From JAJZIH01 sp021785265 (lineage in GTDB: Bacteria; Pseudomonadota; Gammaproteobacteria; JAKAQQ01), in NCBI GenBank assembly GCA_027338645.1, contig DAHWSH010000002.1, positions 62,001 to 126,000 of the forward strand: 64,000 nt of DNA, given 5' to 3'. A program made the translations under genes and the position numbers. Positions 8,674 through 17,361 of the stretch are shown here, piece by piece. Position 1 is the stretch's first letter; the number at the start of each line of letters is the position of its first letter. The notes below the pieces were generated by a model that made no database searches, was not told where the DNA came from, and worked only from the letters and a program-made list of their open reading frames with translations.

Positions 8674-10269
8674 ATGAAAAATCCGGCTCGCCACATGTTT
8701 TTTGTTGTCGCCCTGACCGGGATCTCGATGACGATATTCCCGGTCGGCATGTCATTCGCGCGACCCCTGGCCCCTCTCCCGGCACCCCTGGCACACCTCA
8801 ATGCCTATGTCCGCAAGACCATGAACCTTTGGCACGTTCCGGGCCTTGCCCTCGCCGTCGTCCAAAACGGGAGGCTGGTCTATGTACGGGGATACGGGTA
8901 CCGCATGCTCGATCCGGCCCAGCGCGTCAACCCGGAAACCCGCTTTACCCTGGGCTCGCTGACCAAGGCATTTACCGTGGCGGCACTGGGCGAGCTGGTC
9001 TCGTCAGGGAAACTCAGCTGGGATACACCGGTCCACCACGATCTCAGGGACTTTCGTTTGGGGAATGCGTACGTCACCCAGAGGATCACGCTCCGGGACC
9101 TGCTCACACATCGGAGCGGATACTGCGATCCCACGGCCATGTGGTACACCTCCTATGACACCGTGCGAAATGTCCTCCGGAGGCTCCGTTACCAAAAACC
9201 AACCTATGCTTTCCGGACCCACTTTTGCTACAACAATACCCTGTATCTCGCAGCGAGCCAGTTCATTCCGGCGATCACAGGCATCACCTGGAACCGTTTT
9301 GTCCGACTGCATCTTTTTCGCCCCTTGCACATGAACGGTACAGTCACCCGGCAAGAAGCCCTGGCTGGCAAAAAGAACGTGGCGATCCCCTACGCGGTGA
9401 TCGATGGTCGAGTGGAACGGATTCCGCGCTATTGGACACACAACATGGATGTTTTTGCACCCGTCGGCGGCATCAACACCAGCGTGCTCGACATGAGTCA
9501 TTGGCTCGAAATGCTCCTGGATCACGGTCGTTACCAGGGAAAACGCATCCTGGCTCCCTCCATCATCCATGCCATGGAAACCCCCTGGATGCTCATTCAT
9601 GAAGACAACCCCTCAGTCGGCCGCTGGTTACAGATCCAAACTCCCGGCGAGCCCTTCTATGCCTACGGTCTCGGTTTTTTCATCCAGGAGTACGACGGTC
9701 ACCGGCTGATCTGGCATCCGGGGAACATCGATGGGATGTCGACCGTTCTCGCCATCGTCCCGAGCCTACATCTGGGCGTTGTCGTGCTCTCAAACCTGGA
9801 TCAGAACTTTGCCCCCGAAGGGGTTCTGTTTGACGTGCTTCAATCCTACCTTGGCCTGCCCCACCGTGACATCAGTCGCGCCTGGTACCGCTTCCTCAAG
9901 AAGCAGCGGGCAGAAGAAAAGTCCACTCGGAAAAAACTCGTGGGCCCGCGCGAACCTCGGGTCCGGCCGCTTGCCCCTCTCGCGCAGTATGTGGGTTTTT
10001 ACCAAAGTCGGTTCGATGGAACGGCACAAGTGAACGAGCGGGACGGCATGCTCACCCTCAGACTCGGGAACCCGGCTTTTCGGGGCATCCTCGTGCCGTG
10101 GAATACCAACACCTTTGAGGTCCGCTGGCGTGAGCGCTACGAAGGCAGGAGCTATGCCACCTTCACCCTAAGCCCCCGGGGACAACCCCAAACCCTGTCG
10201 TTTGTCGCACAGCCACTTCATTTCCGGAAAAAGGCTCCCTTCACGCACCCGGCACACAATCGGCCCTGA
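8674..10269 (+). CDS. Exported serine hydrolase, class C beta-lactamase family
   Basis: A 531-residue protein with a hydrophobic N-terminal segment (about residues 8-29) that looks like a signal peptide. The penicillin-binding-protein-like fold is shown by SLTK at 95-98 (nucleophile Ser and Lys), CYNNTLY for the YxN motif, and WHPGNIDGMST in place of KTG. A C-terminal beta domain (about 430-525) resembles DUF3471. Members are esterases, D-aminopeptidases or peptidases, so the substrate cannot be named. AAGGA lies six bases before ATG 8674, and TATACT at 8633-8638 could be a -10. The mature chain is rich in Arg and His. Confidence 0.85.
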   Translation: MKNPARHMFFVVALTGISMTIFPVGMSFARPLAPLPAPLAHLNAYVRKTMNLWHVPGLALAVVQNGRLVYVRGYGYRMLDPAQRVNPETRFTLGSLTKAFTVAALGELVSSGKLSWDTPVHHDLRDFRLGNAYVTQRITLRDLLTHRSGYCDPTAMWYTSYDTVRNVLRRLRYQKPTYAFRTHFCYNNTLYLAASQFIPAITGITWNRFVRLHLFRPLHMNGTVTRQEALAGKKNVAIPYAVIDGRVERIPRYWTHNMDVFAPVGGINTSVLDMSHWLEMLLDHGRYQGKRILAPSIIHAMETPWMLIHEDNPSVGRWLQIQTPGEPFYAYGLGFFIQEYDGHRLIWHPGNIDGMSTVLAIVPSLHLGVVVLSNLDQNFAPEGVLFDVLQSYLGLPHRDISRAWYRFLKKQRAEEKSTRKKLVGPREPRVRPLAPLAQYVGFYQSRFDGTAQVNERDGMLTLRLGNPAFRGILVPWNTNTFEVRWRERYEGRSYATFTLSPRGQPQTLSFVAQPLHFRKKAPFTHPAHNRP

Positions 10270-10426
10270 ACCCCCTTAAAACCAAATACAATTCCTGAGG
10301 CTTGTTCCCGATGGACGGCAGCCCTGGAAGCCGGAAAACCCCTTTGCGGGGAATCCATGGCTACATACCGGGGCGCCCCTCATCAGCAGGATCAGTAGCT
10401 TTGGTGTTCTAAATTTTCACGGATCC

Positions 10427-10503
10427 TGGTAGGCGCGATTGGACTCGAACCAACGACCCCCACCATGTCAAGGTGGTGCTCTAACCAGCTGAGCTACGCG
10501 CCT
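10427..10503 (-). tRNA. tRNA-Val (anticodon GAC)
   Basis: On the minus strand the 77-nt sequence starts AGGCGCGTAGCTC and ends with encoded CCA. The anticodon arm CCACC-TTGACAT-GGTGG places GAC at 34-36, decoding GTC and GTT valine codons. D arm and T arm (GGTTCGAGTCC) are intact. It stands alone between the serine hydrolase gene and uvrB and has its own promoter-like sequence upstream. Confidence 0.96.
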
Positions 10504-10520
10504 TCCGATTCAGGGTGGTG

Positions 10521-10550
10521 AAAATACCACGGAGAGCCTGATCCTGACAA
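10521..10550 (-). promoter_or_regulatory. Putative sigma-70 promoter for tRNA-Val
   Basis: On the minus strand TTGTCA (10550-10545) and TATTTT (10526-10521) are separated by 18 bases. The -10 ends 17 bases before the mature tRNA 5' end, a normal distance for a short tRNA leader. The region is between uvrB and the tRNA gene. Confidence 0.5.
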
Positions 10551-10587
10551 GCCTTTACCCTTCTTTACTACACCTCCTCCACTCCCT

Positions 10588-12609
10588 TCACGGGTTGGCC
10601 TGTTTCAGGAAATGTTCCTTGAGCCGTATGACCTGATCGCGGATTTCCGCCGCTTTTTCAAACTCCAGTTGTCGCGCCTGCTCCCGCATTTCCTTCTCCA
10701 GTTTCCGGATCTCCCGTGCCAGGTCATCCGGGCTCGGCGGGCCACCCGGTTCGTTCCCCGTCCCACCCCATCGTCGGCCGCGACGTCCTGACGAACCGGC
10801 TGTGGACCCACCCACTTCCTCCAGTGCATCCACAATCCCTTTCCGGATCCCCCTGGGTGTGATCTGGTTCTTCTGGTTGAACTCGAGCTGCCGCTGCCTC
10901 CTGCGTTCGGTTTCCTGAATGGCACGGGCCATCGAGGGCGTGGTCCGCTCGGCATAAAGAATGGCTCTCCCCGCCAGGTTACGGGATGCACGGCCGATGG
11001 TCTGGATCAATGCGCCTTCCGAACGAAGGAAACCTTCCTTGTCTGCGTCGAGAATCGCGACCAAGGACACCTCGGGCAGGTCAAGTCCCTCTCGCAGCAG
11101 GTTGATTCCGACCAGAACGTCAAAGGTGCCCTTGCGCAACTCCCGGATCAGTTCCGAGCGTTCGAGGGTATCAATGTCGGAATGCAGATACCGGACCCGA
11201 ACTCCGTTTTCCTGAAGATACTCGGTCAAATCCTCGGCCATCCGCTTGGTCAGCGTGGTCACGAGCACGCGTTCTTCACGATGGGCACATTGCCGAATCT
11301 CGGACAAAAGGTCATCGATCTGGCTGAGCGCCGATCGGACTTCGACCGCGGGATCCACCAGTCCTGTGGGCCGGACCAGCTGCTCGACGACCCGATCGGC
11401 GTGCCGAATCTCATAAGGACCAGGAGTTGCGGAGACATAGACCGTCTGCAGGGCGCGCGCCTCAAACTCCTCGAACCGCAGGGGCCGGTTATCCAAGGCG
11501 GAGGGCAGGCGGAACCCGTATTCAACAAGCGTCGACTTTCGGGAAAAGTCCCCGCGGTACATACCGACCAGTTGCGGAATGGTGATATGGCTTTCATCGA
11601 TCACCAAAAGCGCCTGGGATGGCAGATAGTCGAAAAGTGTGGGAGGCGGCTCCCCAGGACCCCGCCCGGACAAATGGCGCGAATAATTTTCAATCCCGGT
11701 GCAATAGCCGAGTTCCTGGATCATTTCCAGGTCAAAGCGCGTACGCTGTTCCAGCCGTTCGGCCTCAAGCAGCCGACCCTGTTCCCGAAGCCCATGCAGG
11801 CGCTCGTCAAGCTCGGCCCGGATCCGCGTCAAGGCCTCGAGGATTCGGTCCCGAGGCGTGACGTAATGGCTGCCCGGGTAGACCGTATAGCGAGGCAGAC
11901 GGAGGCGGTTTTTGCCCGTCAGGGGGTCGAACAGACTGAGCGACGCCACTTCGTCATCCGAGAGCTCGACCCTCAGGGCATCCCGTTCCGATTCCTTGGG
12001 ATAGATGTCGATCAGTTCACCCCGAACTCGAAACGAGCCCGGCAGCAGCTCATAGTCGTTGCGCCGGTACTGCATGTCCGCCAGATGGATCAGGATCTGA
12101 CGCTGGGTCACGCGCTCCCCAACGTCCAAGTGCAGCACCATGCGGTGATAGGATTCCGGGTCGCCAAGCCCGTAAATCGCCGAGACGGTCGCCACAATCA
12201 GCGTATCAGGCCGCTCGAGCAAGGCTTTGGTGGCAGACAGTCGCATCTGCTCGATGTGATCATTGATCGTGGCATCCTTCTCGATATAGGTATCGGACTG
12301 TGGGACGTAGGCCTCCGGCTGGTAGTAATCGTAGTAAGAAACGAAATACTCAACGGCGTTCTCGGGGAAATATCCCTTGAATTCCCCATACAGTTGGGCT
12401 GCGAGCGTCTTGTTGGGCGCAAGGACCAAGGTGGTCCGCTGGACGTTCTGGACGAGATTGGCGATGGTAAAGGTTTTGCCTGACCCCGTGACCCCGAGAA
12501 GCACCTGTCGAGCCAGGCCATCTTCCAAGCCGCAAGTCAAGGCGGCAATCGCCTGGGGCTGATCCCCGGCCGGTGCATACCCCGCAACCAGTTGAAATCG
12601 GTCTTTCAT
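10588..12609 (-). CDS. uvrB: Excinuclease ABC subunit B
   Basis: The damage-verifying helicase-like subunit of UvrABC nucleotide excision repair. The 673 residues equal the E. coli length. Visible are Walker A GVTGSGKT at 39-46, the beta-hairpin region SYYDYYQPEAYVP that inserts between strands, DEAD-like DESHIT, helicase motif VI QTIGRASRN, and a C-terminal UVR domain (LEFEKAAEIRDQVIRLKEHF) that contacts UvrC. A basic Gly-rich linker lies between helicase and UVR parts. The gene is divergent from the aminotransferase gene with a gap of 56 bases. Confidence 0.97.
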   Translation of the reverse strand: MKDRFQLVAGYAPAGDQPQAIAALTCGLEDGLARQVLLGVTGSGKTFTIANLVQNVQRTTLVLAPNKTLAAQLYGEFKGYFPENAVEYFVSYYDYYQPEAYVPQSDTYIEKDATINDHIEQMRLSATKALLERPDTLIVATVSAIYGLGDPESYHRMVLHLDVGERVTQRQILIHLADMQYRRNDYELLPGSFRVRGELIDIYPKESERDALRVELSDDEVASLSLFDPLTGKNRLRLPRYTVYPGSHYVTPRDRILEALTRIRAELDERLHGLREQGRLLEAERLEQRTRFDLEMIQELGYCTGIENYSRHLSGRGPGEPPPTLFDYLPSQALLVIDESHITIPQLVGMYRGDFSRKSTLVEYGFRLPSALDNRPLRFEEFEARALQTVYVSATPGPYEIRHADRVVEQLVRPTGLVDPAVEVRSALSQIDDLLSEIRQCAHREERVLVTTLTKRMAEDLTEYLQENGVRVRYLHSDIDTLERSELIRELRKGTFDVLVGINLLREGLDLPEVSLVAILDADKEGFLRSEGALIQTIGRASRNLAGRAILYAERTTPSMARAIQETERRRQRQLEFNQKNQITPRGIRKGIVDALEEVGGSTAGSSGRRGRRWGGTGNEPGGPPSPDDLAREIRKLEKEMREQARQLEFEKAAEIRDQVIRLKEHFLKQANP

Positions 12610-12665
12610 GACGTTCCCACCCGTTTGCGCCTATGATAACGGGCATTGCCTCCTGCCTCTGACCC

Positions 12666-13856
12666 ATGACTGCATCCGTTGCCATCGCCAAAAGGCTTGA
12701 AGGAATTCAGCCCTCGCCCACTCTGGCCATCGCCTCGCTCGCTGCAAGCCTCCAGCAGGCCGGCCGATCCATTTTGAACCTGTCCGTCGGCGAACCCGAT
12801 TTTGACACGCCGGCATTCGTCCGGAAAGCCGCTTGGGAAGCCATGGAACGGGGGCTCACCCGTTACACCTCGAGCGCTGGAACCGTCTCACTACGGGAGG
12901 CCATCCAGACCAAATTCAGGACGGACAACGGGCTCGATTATCCGGTCACTTCAATCGTGGTGACCCCAGGTGCCAAGTTTGCCCTGTACGCCCTGGCCCA
13001 ATGTCTGCTCAACCCCGGGGACCGGGCCGTCATTCTGGCCCCGTATTGGGTTTCCTACCCGGACATCATCCGGCTGAGCGGAGCCGAGTGCCACGTTCTC
13101 GAAACCGATGCCCGGAACCGCTACACGATCGATCGGGATGCCCTGGATGCCTCACTCCAACCCCCAACCCGCCTCCTGATTCTGAACAGCCCAGGCAACC
13201 CCACCGGCATTCACTATCCCCGATCCCAGCTTGAGGCCATCGGTTCCATTGTTCGGGCTCATCCCCAGGTTCTCGTTGCTTCCGATGATTTATATGAAAA
13301 AATTCTCTGGCAGGGACTCCCCTTCCTGAATCTCGCCATGGTCTGCCCGGATCTCGCCGATCGTTGTGTCGTCATCAACGGCGTGTCGAAGTCACATGCC
13401 ATGACCGGCTGGAGGATCGGGTACGCGGCCGGCCCGCCAACTCTCATCCGAAGCATGGCGGATTTCCAGTCGAATACCGTCTCCAACCCCAATTCCATCG
13501 CGCAGGTCGCAGCGGAAGCCGCTTTGCGCGGTAGTTCGGCCGACGTGGAACTCATGGTGAAAACCTACCAAGCAAGACATGATTTTCTTGTCCCCGAACT
13601 GAATCAAATCGACGGGATCCGGGTCCAGCCGGCAGACGGGACCTTCTATGCTTTCGCGGATTGCCGCACCTACCTCGAACGAAACCCCGAAATCGATGGA
13701 GATGTGGGACTGACCCGTGCACTACTCGAGCAGACAGGAGTGGCCGTGGTTCCCGGATCCGCATTCGGTGCACCCGGCCATCTCCGCCTCTCCTATGCGA
13801 CCGATGAAAAAATCCTGAAAACGGCCGTGACCCGTCTTCAGGAATATTTTGACTAA
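12666..13856 (+). CDS. Aspartate aminotransferase, class I fold
   Basis: A 396-residue PLP enzyme of the AAT subgroup 1b type. The PLP lysine is K242 in NGVSKSHAMTGWRIGY, preceded by NSPGNPTG at 174-181 and the substrate carboxylate Arg near the C terminus (HLRLSYA). It transfers the amino group of aspartate to 2-oxoglutarate; close relatives also use prephenate or aromatic acids, so exact specificity is inferred. It is divergently placed next to uvrB, a pairing seen in several gammaproteobacteria. No frame break was seen. Confidence 0.9.
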   Translation: MTASVAIAKRLEGIQPSPTLAIASLAASLQQAGRSILNLSVGEPDFDTPAFVRKAAWEAMERGLTRYTSSAGTVSLREAIQTKFRTDNGLDYPVTSIVVTPGAKFALYALAQCLLNPGDRAVILAPYWVSYPDIIRLSGAECHVLETDARNRYTIDRDALDASLQPPTRLLILNSPGNPTGIHYPRSQLEAIGSIVRAHPQVLVASDDLYEKILWQGLPFLNLAMVCPDLADRCVVINGVSKSHAMTGWRIGYAAGPPTLIRSMADFQSNTVSNPNSIAQVAAEAALRGSSADVELMVKTYQARHDFLVPELNQIDGIRVQPADGTFYAFADCRTYLERNPEIDGDVGLTRALLEQTGVAVVPGSAFGAPGHLRLSYATDEKILKTAVTRLQEYFD

Positions 13857-13958
13857 GAAGCGGATTGCTTGCCCATCCGACGACGTCCGAACGGCAGCTC
13901 GCCTGACCTTCCACGGGGACCGGGTGCCCGTGGCGTCCCCCTCCGAGAGTGAAGACGG

Positions 13959-14774
13959 ATGTGGATTGATATTGGAGCAAACCTTACCCATTCGCGCTTC
14001 AACCCGGACCGGGATGCGGTCATTGCGCGGGCCTTTGATGCAGGGGTCGAACGGATGATCCTGACCTCGAGCAGTGGACCCACCGTGCTCGCGGGCGAAC
14101 AGTTGCGGCAACGCTACCCTGATCACTTCTGGATCACCTCAGGGATCCACCCCCATGAAGCCGGGCAGGTTCGTGACGAGGACTGGGAGACCGTCTCGAC
14201 TTTTGCCAAACATCCGGGAGTTGTGGCCATCGGTGAATGTGGGCTGGACTACTTCCGGAACCTGGCTGAGCCTGTTGAGCAGCGGCGCATTTTCGAAAAG
14301 CAGGTGGATCTCGCCATCCGGGTCGGCAAACCCCTCTTTCTGCACGGTCGTGACGCCCACCCGGACATGCGGGCCATACTGGAAAATGCCGGTTCCGACC
14401 TCCCGAAAGCCGTCATCCACTGCTTTACCGGAAGCGCTTCGGAACTTGACGACTACCTCTCGATGGGTCTTTGGATCGGACTGACCGGCTGGGTCTGCGA
14501 CGAACGGCGTGGGCGTCACCTGTTGCCCTTGCTGCACCGCATCCCGGAAAACCGCCTCCTGATCGAAACCGACGCCCCCTACCTCCTTCCACGGACCCTG
14601 CCCCACCCTCCGCGGAATGGGCGAAATGAACCGGCTTTCCTGCCTCATATCGCAACCTTCCTTGCCACGCATCTGAACCGGGATCTGGCCGACTTTTCAA
14701 CCCGACTGCGCACCAACTCCTTCGACTTTTTCTGGCCCCGTCCGGACTTTCAGGAGACTTTTCCCCATGAGTGA
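13959..14774 (+). CDS. tatD: TatD-family metal-dependent DNase
   Basis: A 271-residue TIM-barrel hydrolase of the TatD family. Near the N terminus the usual metal-binding HxH motif is replaced by IGANLTHSRF, as in true TatD; AIGECGLDYFRN supplies the bridging Glu, FLHGRDAH and HCFTGS give further metal ligands, and LIETDAPYLLP is the final Asp motif. Family members are 3'-5' exonucleases involved in DNA repair or fragmentation. The stop overlaps the next ATG by eight bases, indicating an operon with the M20 peptidase. Confidence 0.9.
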   Translation: MWIDIGANLTHSRFNPDRDAVIARAFDAGVERMILTSSSGPTVLAGEQLRQRYPDHFWITSGIHPHEAGQVRDEDWETVSTFAKHPGVVAIGECGLDYFRNLAEPVEQRRIFEKQVDLAIRVGKPLFLHGRDAHPDMRAILENAGSDLPKAVIHCFTGSASELDDYLSMGLWIGLTGWVCDERRGRHLLPLLHRIPENRLLIETDAPYLLPRTLPHPPRNGRNEPAFLPHIATFLATHLNRDLADFSTRLRTNSFDFFWPRPDFQETFPHE

Positions 14775-16191
14775 ACCGACCCCCCCCACTGCCCTCGACA
14801 GCTTCTGGCAGACCTCGATCCTCCCGGTCCTTGAAGACTACATCCGCATTCCCAACCGTTCGCCGGCCTTTGACCCAGACTGGAAGGCCCAGGGTCACAT
14901 GGATCGGGCCATTCGCCTAGTCCGGGACTGGTGTCAAACCGAGTTACAGGATCTCGCCACTGTGGAAATCCTCGAGCGGGACGGTGCGACCCCGCTGCTC
15001 TGGGTTGAAACCCAAGCCCATCCGACCCTGGTCGACCGACCCCCCGTGCTCCTTTATGGCCATCTGGACAAACAGCCCGAGTTCGAGGGCTGGCGACCCG
15101 GACTCGGACCGTGGACACCGGTCCTGCAAGGGGAACGGCTTTATGGCCGGGGCGGTGCGGATGACGGGTATGCCATTTTCACGATCGTCGCCGCCCTGCG
15201 CCAGCTTCAGGCCGGAGGTGTGCCCCGTCCACGTCTCCTGACCCTGATCGAATGTTCCGAGGAAAGCGGGAGTCCGGACCTCGCTGCCTACCTGGACGGT
15301 CTTTCGGACCGGCTGGGCGTGCCGGGCCTGATCGTCTGCCTGGACGCTGAATGCGGCAACTACGAGCAGCTCTGGTACACCACATCTCTGCGGGGCAACC
15401 TCATCGCAGAACTCCATGCGGAGACCTTGACGCAGGGCGTCCATTCCGGTACGGCAGGGGGCATTGTCCCCTCGAGTTTTCAGGTTCTGCGTAATCTCCT
15501 GGATCGCATCGAGGATTCACGGAATGGGCGGATCCGGCTGGAGGCGTTTCACGTCACGATCCCCTCCGATCGTGAGGCCGAGATCCGGCAGGCTGCCCGG
15601 ACGCTCAAGCACCTCGTCTGGGAACGGTTCCCGTTTGCGGGGACGACCTGTGCCCGCTCGACGGATCCGGAAGAAGCCCTGCTTGAGAATACCTGGGCTC
15701 CGGCACTGGAAATCACGGGCGCCGAGGGATTGCCCTCGATCCGGATCGGTGGCAATGTCTTGCGCCCGTATACCACGCTCAAACTTTCCTTCCGCCTGCC
15801 TCCCACCCTCGAGGTTTCAAGAGCCGTCTTTGCGCTGGAAGAGGCGATGGCGGCACCGGCTCCGTTCCAGGCTCCCCTGAAGTTAAACGTCATCTCGGCC
15901 ATGCCCGGTTGGAATGCTCCCGCTACAGCCCCCTGGCTCAAAAAGTCACTGGAGAGCAGTTCGAGGCGTCACTTCGGCCAGACGGCTCTCGCGATGGGCA
16001 CTGGCGGATCCATTCCATTCATGAAAATGCTGGCCGACCGCTACCCGCAAGCCCAGTACTTCGTGACCGGGGTACTCGGTCCGGAATCCAACGCCCATGG
16101 CCCGAACGAGTTTCTCCACTTACCGACCGCGATCCGACTGACAGCCTGTCTCCAGGAACTCCTCATGGCGTACGCGGGCGGCTCCCGGTAA
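14767..16191 (+). CDS. M20-family metallopeptidase (dipeptidase type)
   Basis: A 474-residue zinc peptidase. The di-zinc site is traceable: GHLDKQPEF (His-x-Asp), GRGGADDGYA (bridging Asp), ECSEESGS (catalytic Glu and ligand Glu), CLDAECGNYEQ (Asp) and GPESNAHGPNEF (last His). A dimerisation domain sits between about residues 215 and 370. Members cleave dipeptides or N-acyl amino acids, and I cannot choose between them. The 3' end overlaps the convergent downstream gene by about 29 bases. Confidence 0.9.
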   Translation: MSEPTPPTALDSFWQTSILPVLEDYIRIPNRSPAFDPDWKAQGHMDRAIRLVRDWCQTELQDLATVEILERDGATPLLWVETQAHPTLVDRPPVLLYGHLDKQPEFEGWRPGLGPWTPVLQGERLYGRGGADDGYAIFTIVAALRQLQAGGVPRPRLLTLIECSEESGSPDLAAYLDGLSDRLGVPGLIVCLDAECGNYEQLWYTTSLRGNLIAELHAETLTQGVHSGTAGGIVPSSFQVLRNLLDRIEDSRNGRIRLEAFHVTIPSDREAEIRQAARTLKHLVWERFPFAGTTCARSTDPEEALLENTWAPALEITGAEGLPSIRIGGNVLRPYTTLKLSFRLPPTLEVSRAVFALEEAMAAPAPFQAPLKLNVISAMPGWNAPATAPWLKKSLESSSRRHFGQTALAMGTGGSIPFMKMLADRYPQAQYFVTGVLGPESNAHGPNEFLHLPTAIRLTACLQELLMAYAGGSR

Positions 16192-16762
16192 GGCCGAAGA
16201 CTCCGGGTGTCTCGAGTCGGCGCCAGGCCTCCTGCCAGGATTCGGGTGGGTCACCGGACAGGCTGATCTCACGGCCCATGGATTCGAGATACTCGGTCAG
16301 CTCGTGCACACCGTCCTCCTTTCCCTTGGGAAAATCGCAGTCACCCCAAAAGACGTAGTCCACCTGGATGGGGATTCGCGTCACCAACTGTTCCTGGAGC
16401 GCCAAAATCCGCAAGGGACCGGTCAGAAGTGGGTTGGGAAAGGTCCACCGTCCCGAACGGCCCAGAACCGTCCATTCATTCATGTTGGCGGAACCAAAAA
16501 TCGCTCCCTCGATCCTGAACATCTGGACGGCATGCAGCATCTGCCCGGTCAGGACGAGTCCATCGACATGGATGGTTGAGCCGAGACCATCCGGCAACAG
16601 GAGGTTCGTTCTAATCCAGGGGGTCAATGGACGCAGGGCCTGGACCAGTTTGGGAGTCCGGTGACGACGCCAGAGAAAACGGGCACCAAAAGCGAGCAGC
16701 CCGACTGCCAAGAGGAGCCCCACGAGGGCAACTCCGGGCCAGAGTGGGAAAAAACCATACAT
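16163..16762 (-). CDS. Membrane-anchored NERD-like protein, degenerate
   Basis: A 199-residue protein with one transmembrane segment at about residues 8-29 and a basic stop-transfer (WRRHR). The soluble part resembles the nuclease-related NERD domain: HVDGLVLTG aligns with the VDHVV strand, then GAIFGSANMNEWTVLG and FPNPL match the conserved W-T and NP positions, and QVDYVFWGDCDF matches the later strand. The usual E-x-K nuclease pair seems replaced by VQMFRIEG, so catalysis is doubtful. Assignment rests on motif recall, not a profile search. No Shine-Dalgarno is evident. Confidence 0.5.
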   Translation of the reverse strand: MYGFFPLWPGVALVGLLLAVGLLAFGARFLWRRHRTPKLVQALRPLTPWIRTNLLLPDGLGSTIHVDGLVLTGQMLHAVQMFRIEGAIFGSANMNEWTVLGRSGRWTFPNPLLTGPLRILALQEQLVTRIPIQVDYVFWGDCDFPKGKEDGVHELTEYLESMGREISLSGDPPESWQEAWRRLETPGVFGLTGSRPRTP

Positions 16763-16851
16763 GAATCGGCAGCAACAGCGGTCGGGACGCGTTAGTATTA
16801 CCCAAACCCCGCTGCGGTGCCGGAAAGGGCCCCCGGCTCAAAAGCAGACCC

Positions 16852-17157
16852 TCAGATCGAAAGGTGTCCTCTCAGGATATCCCAGAACATCCGCCAGTCA
16901 CCCAACAGGCTCCAGAGCGGATAGCGGAAGGTCGCGGGTCGGTTTTTCTGGAAGAAAAAATGGCCAACCCACGCGAAACCGTACCCCAGTACCGGCGCCA
17001 GGAGTAACCACCACCCATCGCGGCTGACAATTGCCAAGACCCCATCACACAGAACAAGGGCACTACCGGCAAAATGCAGCCGACGGCAGTTGAGATCCGA
17101 GTGTTCGACGAGATAAAACCGGTAAAAATCCGGAAAAGTCTCGAATGGAGGCTCCAT
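16852..17157 (-). CDS. DUF962 / Mpo1-like membrane protein
   Basis: A 101-residue membrane protein matching DUF962: FPDFYRFYLVEHSDLNCRRLHF, two hydrophobic segments (about 36-48 and 50-66) and GYGFAWVGHFFFQKNRPATF are hallmark stretches with the conserved His residues. The yeast homologue Mpo1 is an Fe(II) dioxygenase of 2-hydroxy fatty acids; the bacterial role is not settled. ATG at 17157 has GGGGAG just upstream and is preferred to starts up to 19 codons earlier. Confidence 0.85.
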   Translation of the reverse strand: MEPPFETFPDFYRFYLVEHSDLNCRRLHFAGSALVLCDGVLAIVSRDGWWLLLAPVLGYGFAWVGHFFFQKNRPATFRYPLWSLLGDWRMFWDILRGHLSI

Positions 17158-17361
17158 GTTGCTCCCCATTTCAGCGTAAGGCCCGACCTCTCCGAGGATA
17201 CGCTTTTTCTCCATGGACGGTAGCCGCGGCGGTCATGCGGTCCCACCAAAAACACGATCCTCCGGCTTCACGAGGTGGCGGAAGACCAGTTCCACTCGAA
17301 AACCGCCCTGAGATTCACGGGTTCCCTCTCCTCGCGGACTGGCGCATTGCCGGTCTTCGTT

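Noticed and set aside
11182..12483. Long open frame of 433 codons opposite uvrB
   Set aside because: Antisense shadow of uvrB; translation has no domain and low complexity of conserved motifs.
13857..13958. Overlapping GC-rich inverted repeats between the aminotransferase and tatD
   Set aside because: Several mutually exclusive short stems are possible, none with a T run; not enough support for an attenuator or terminator.
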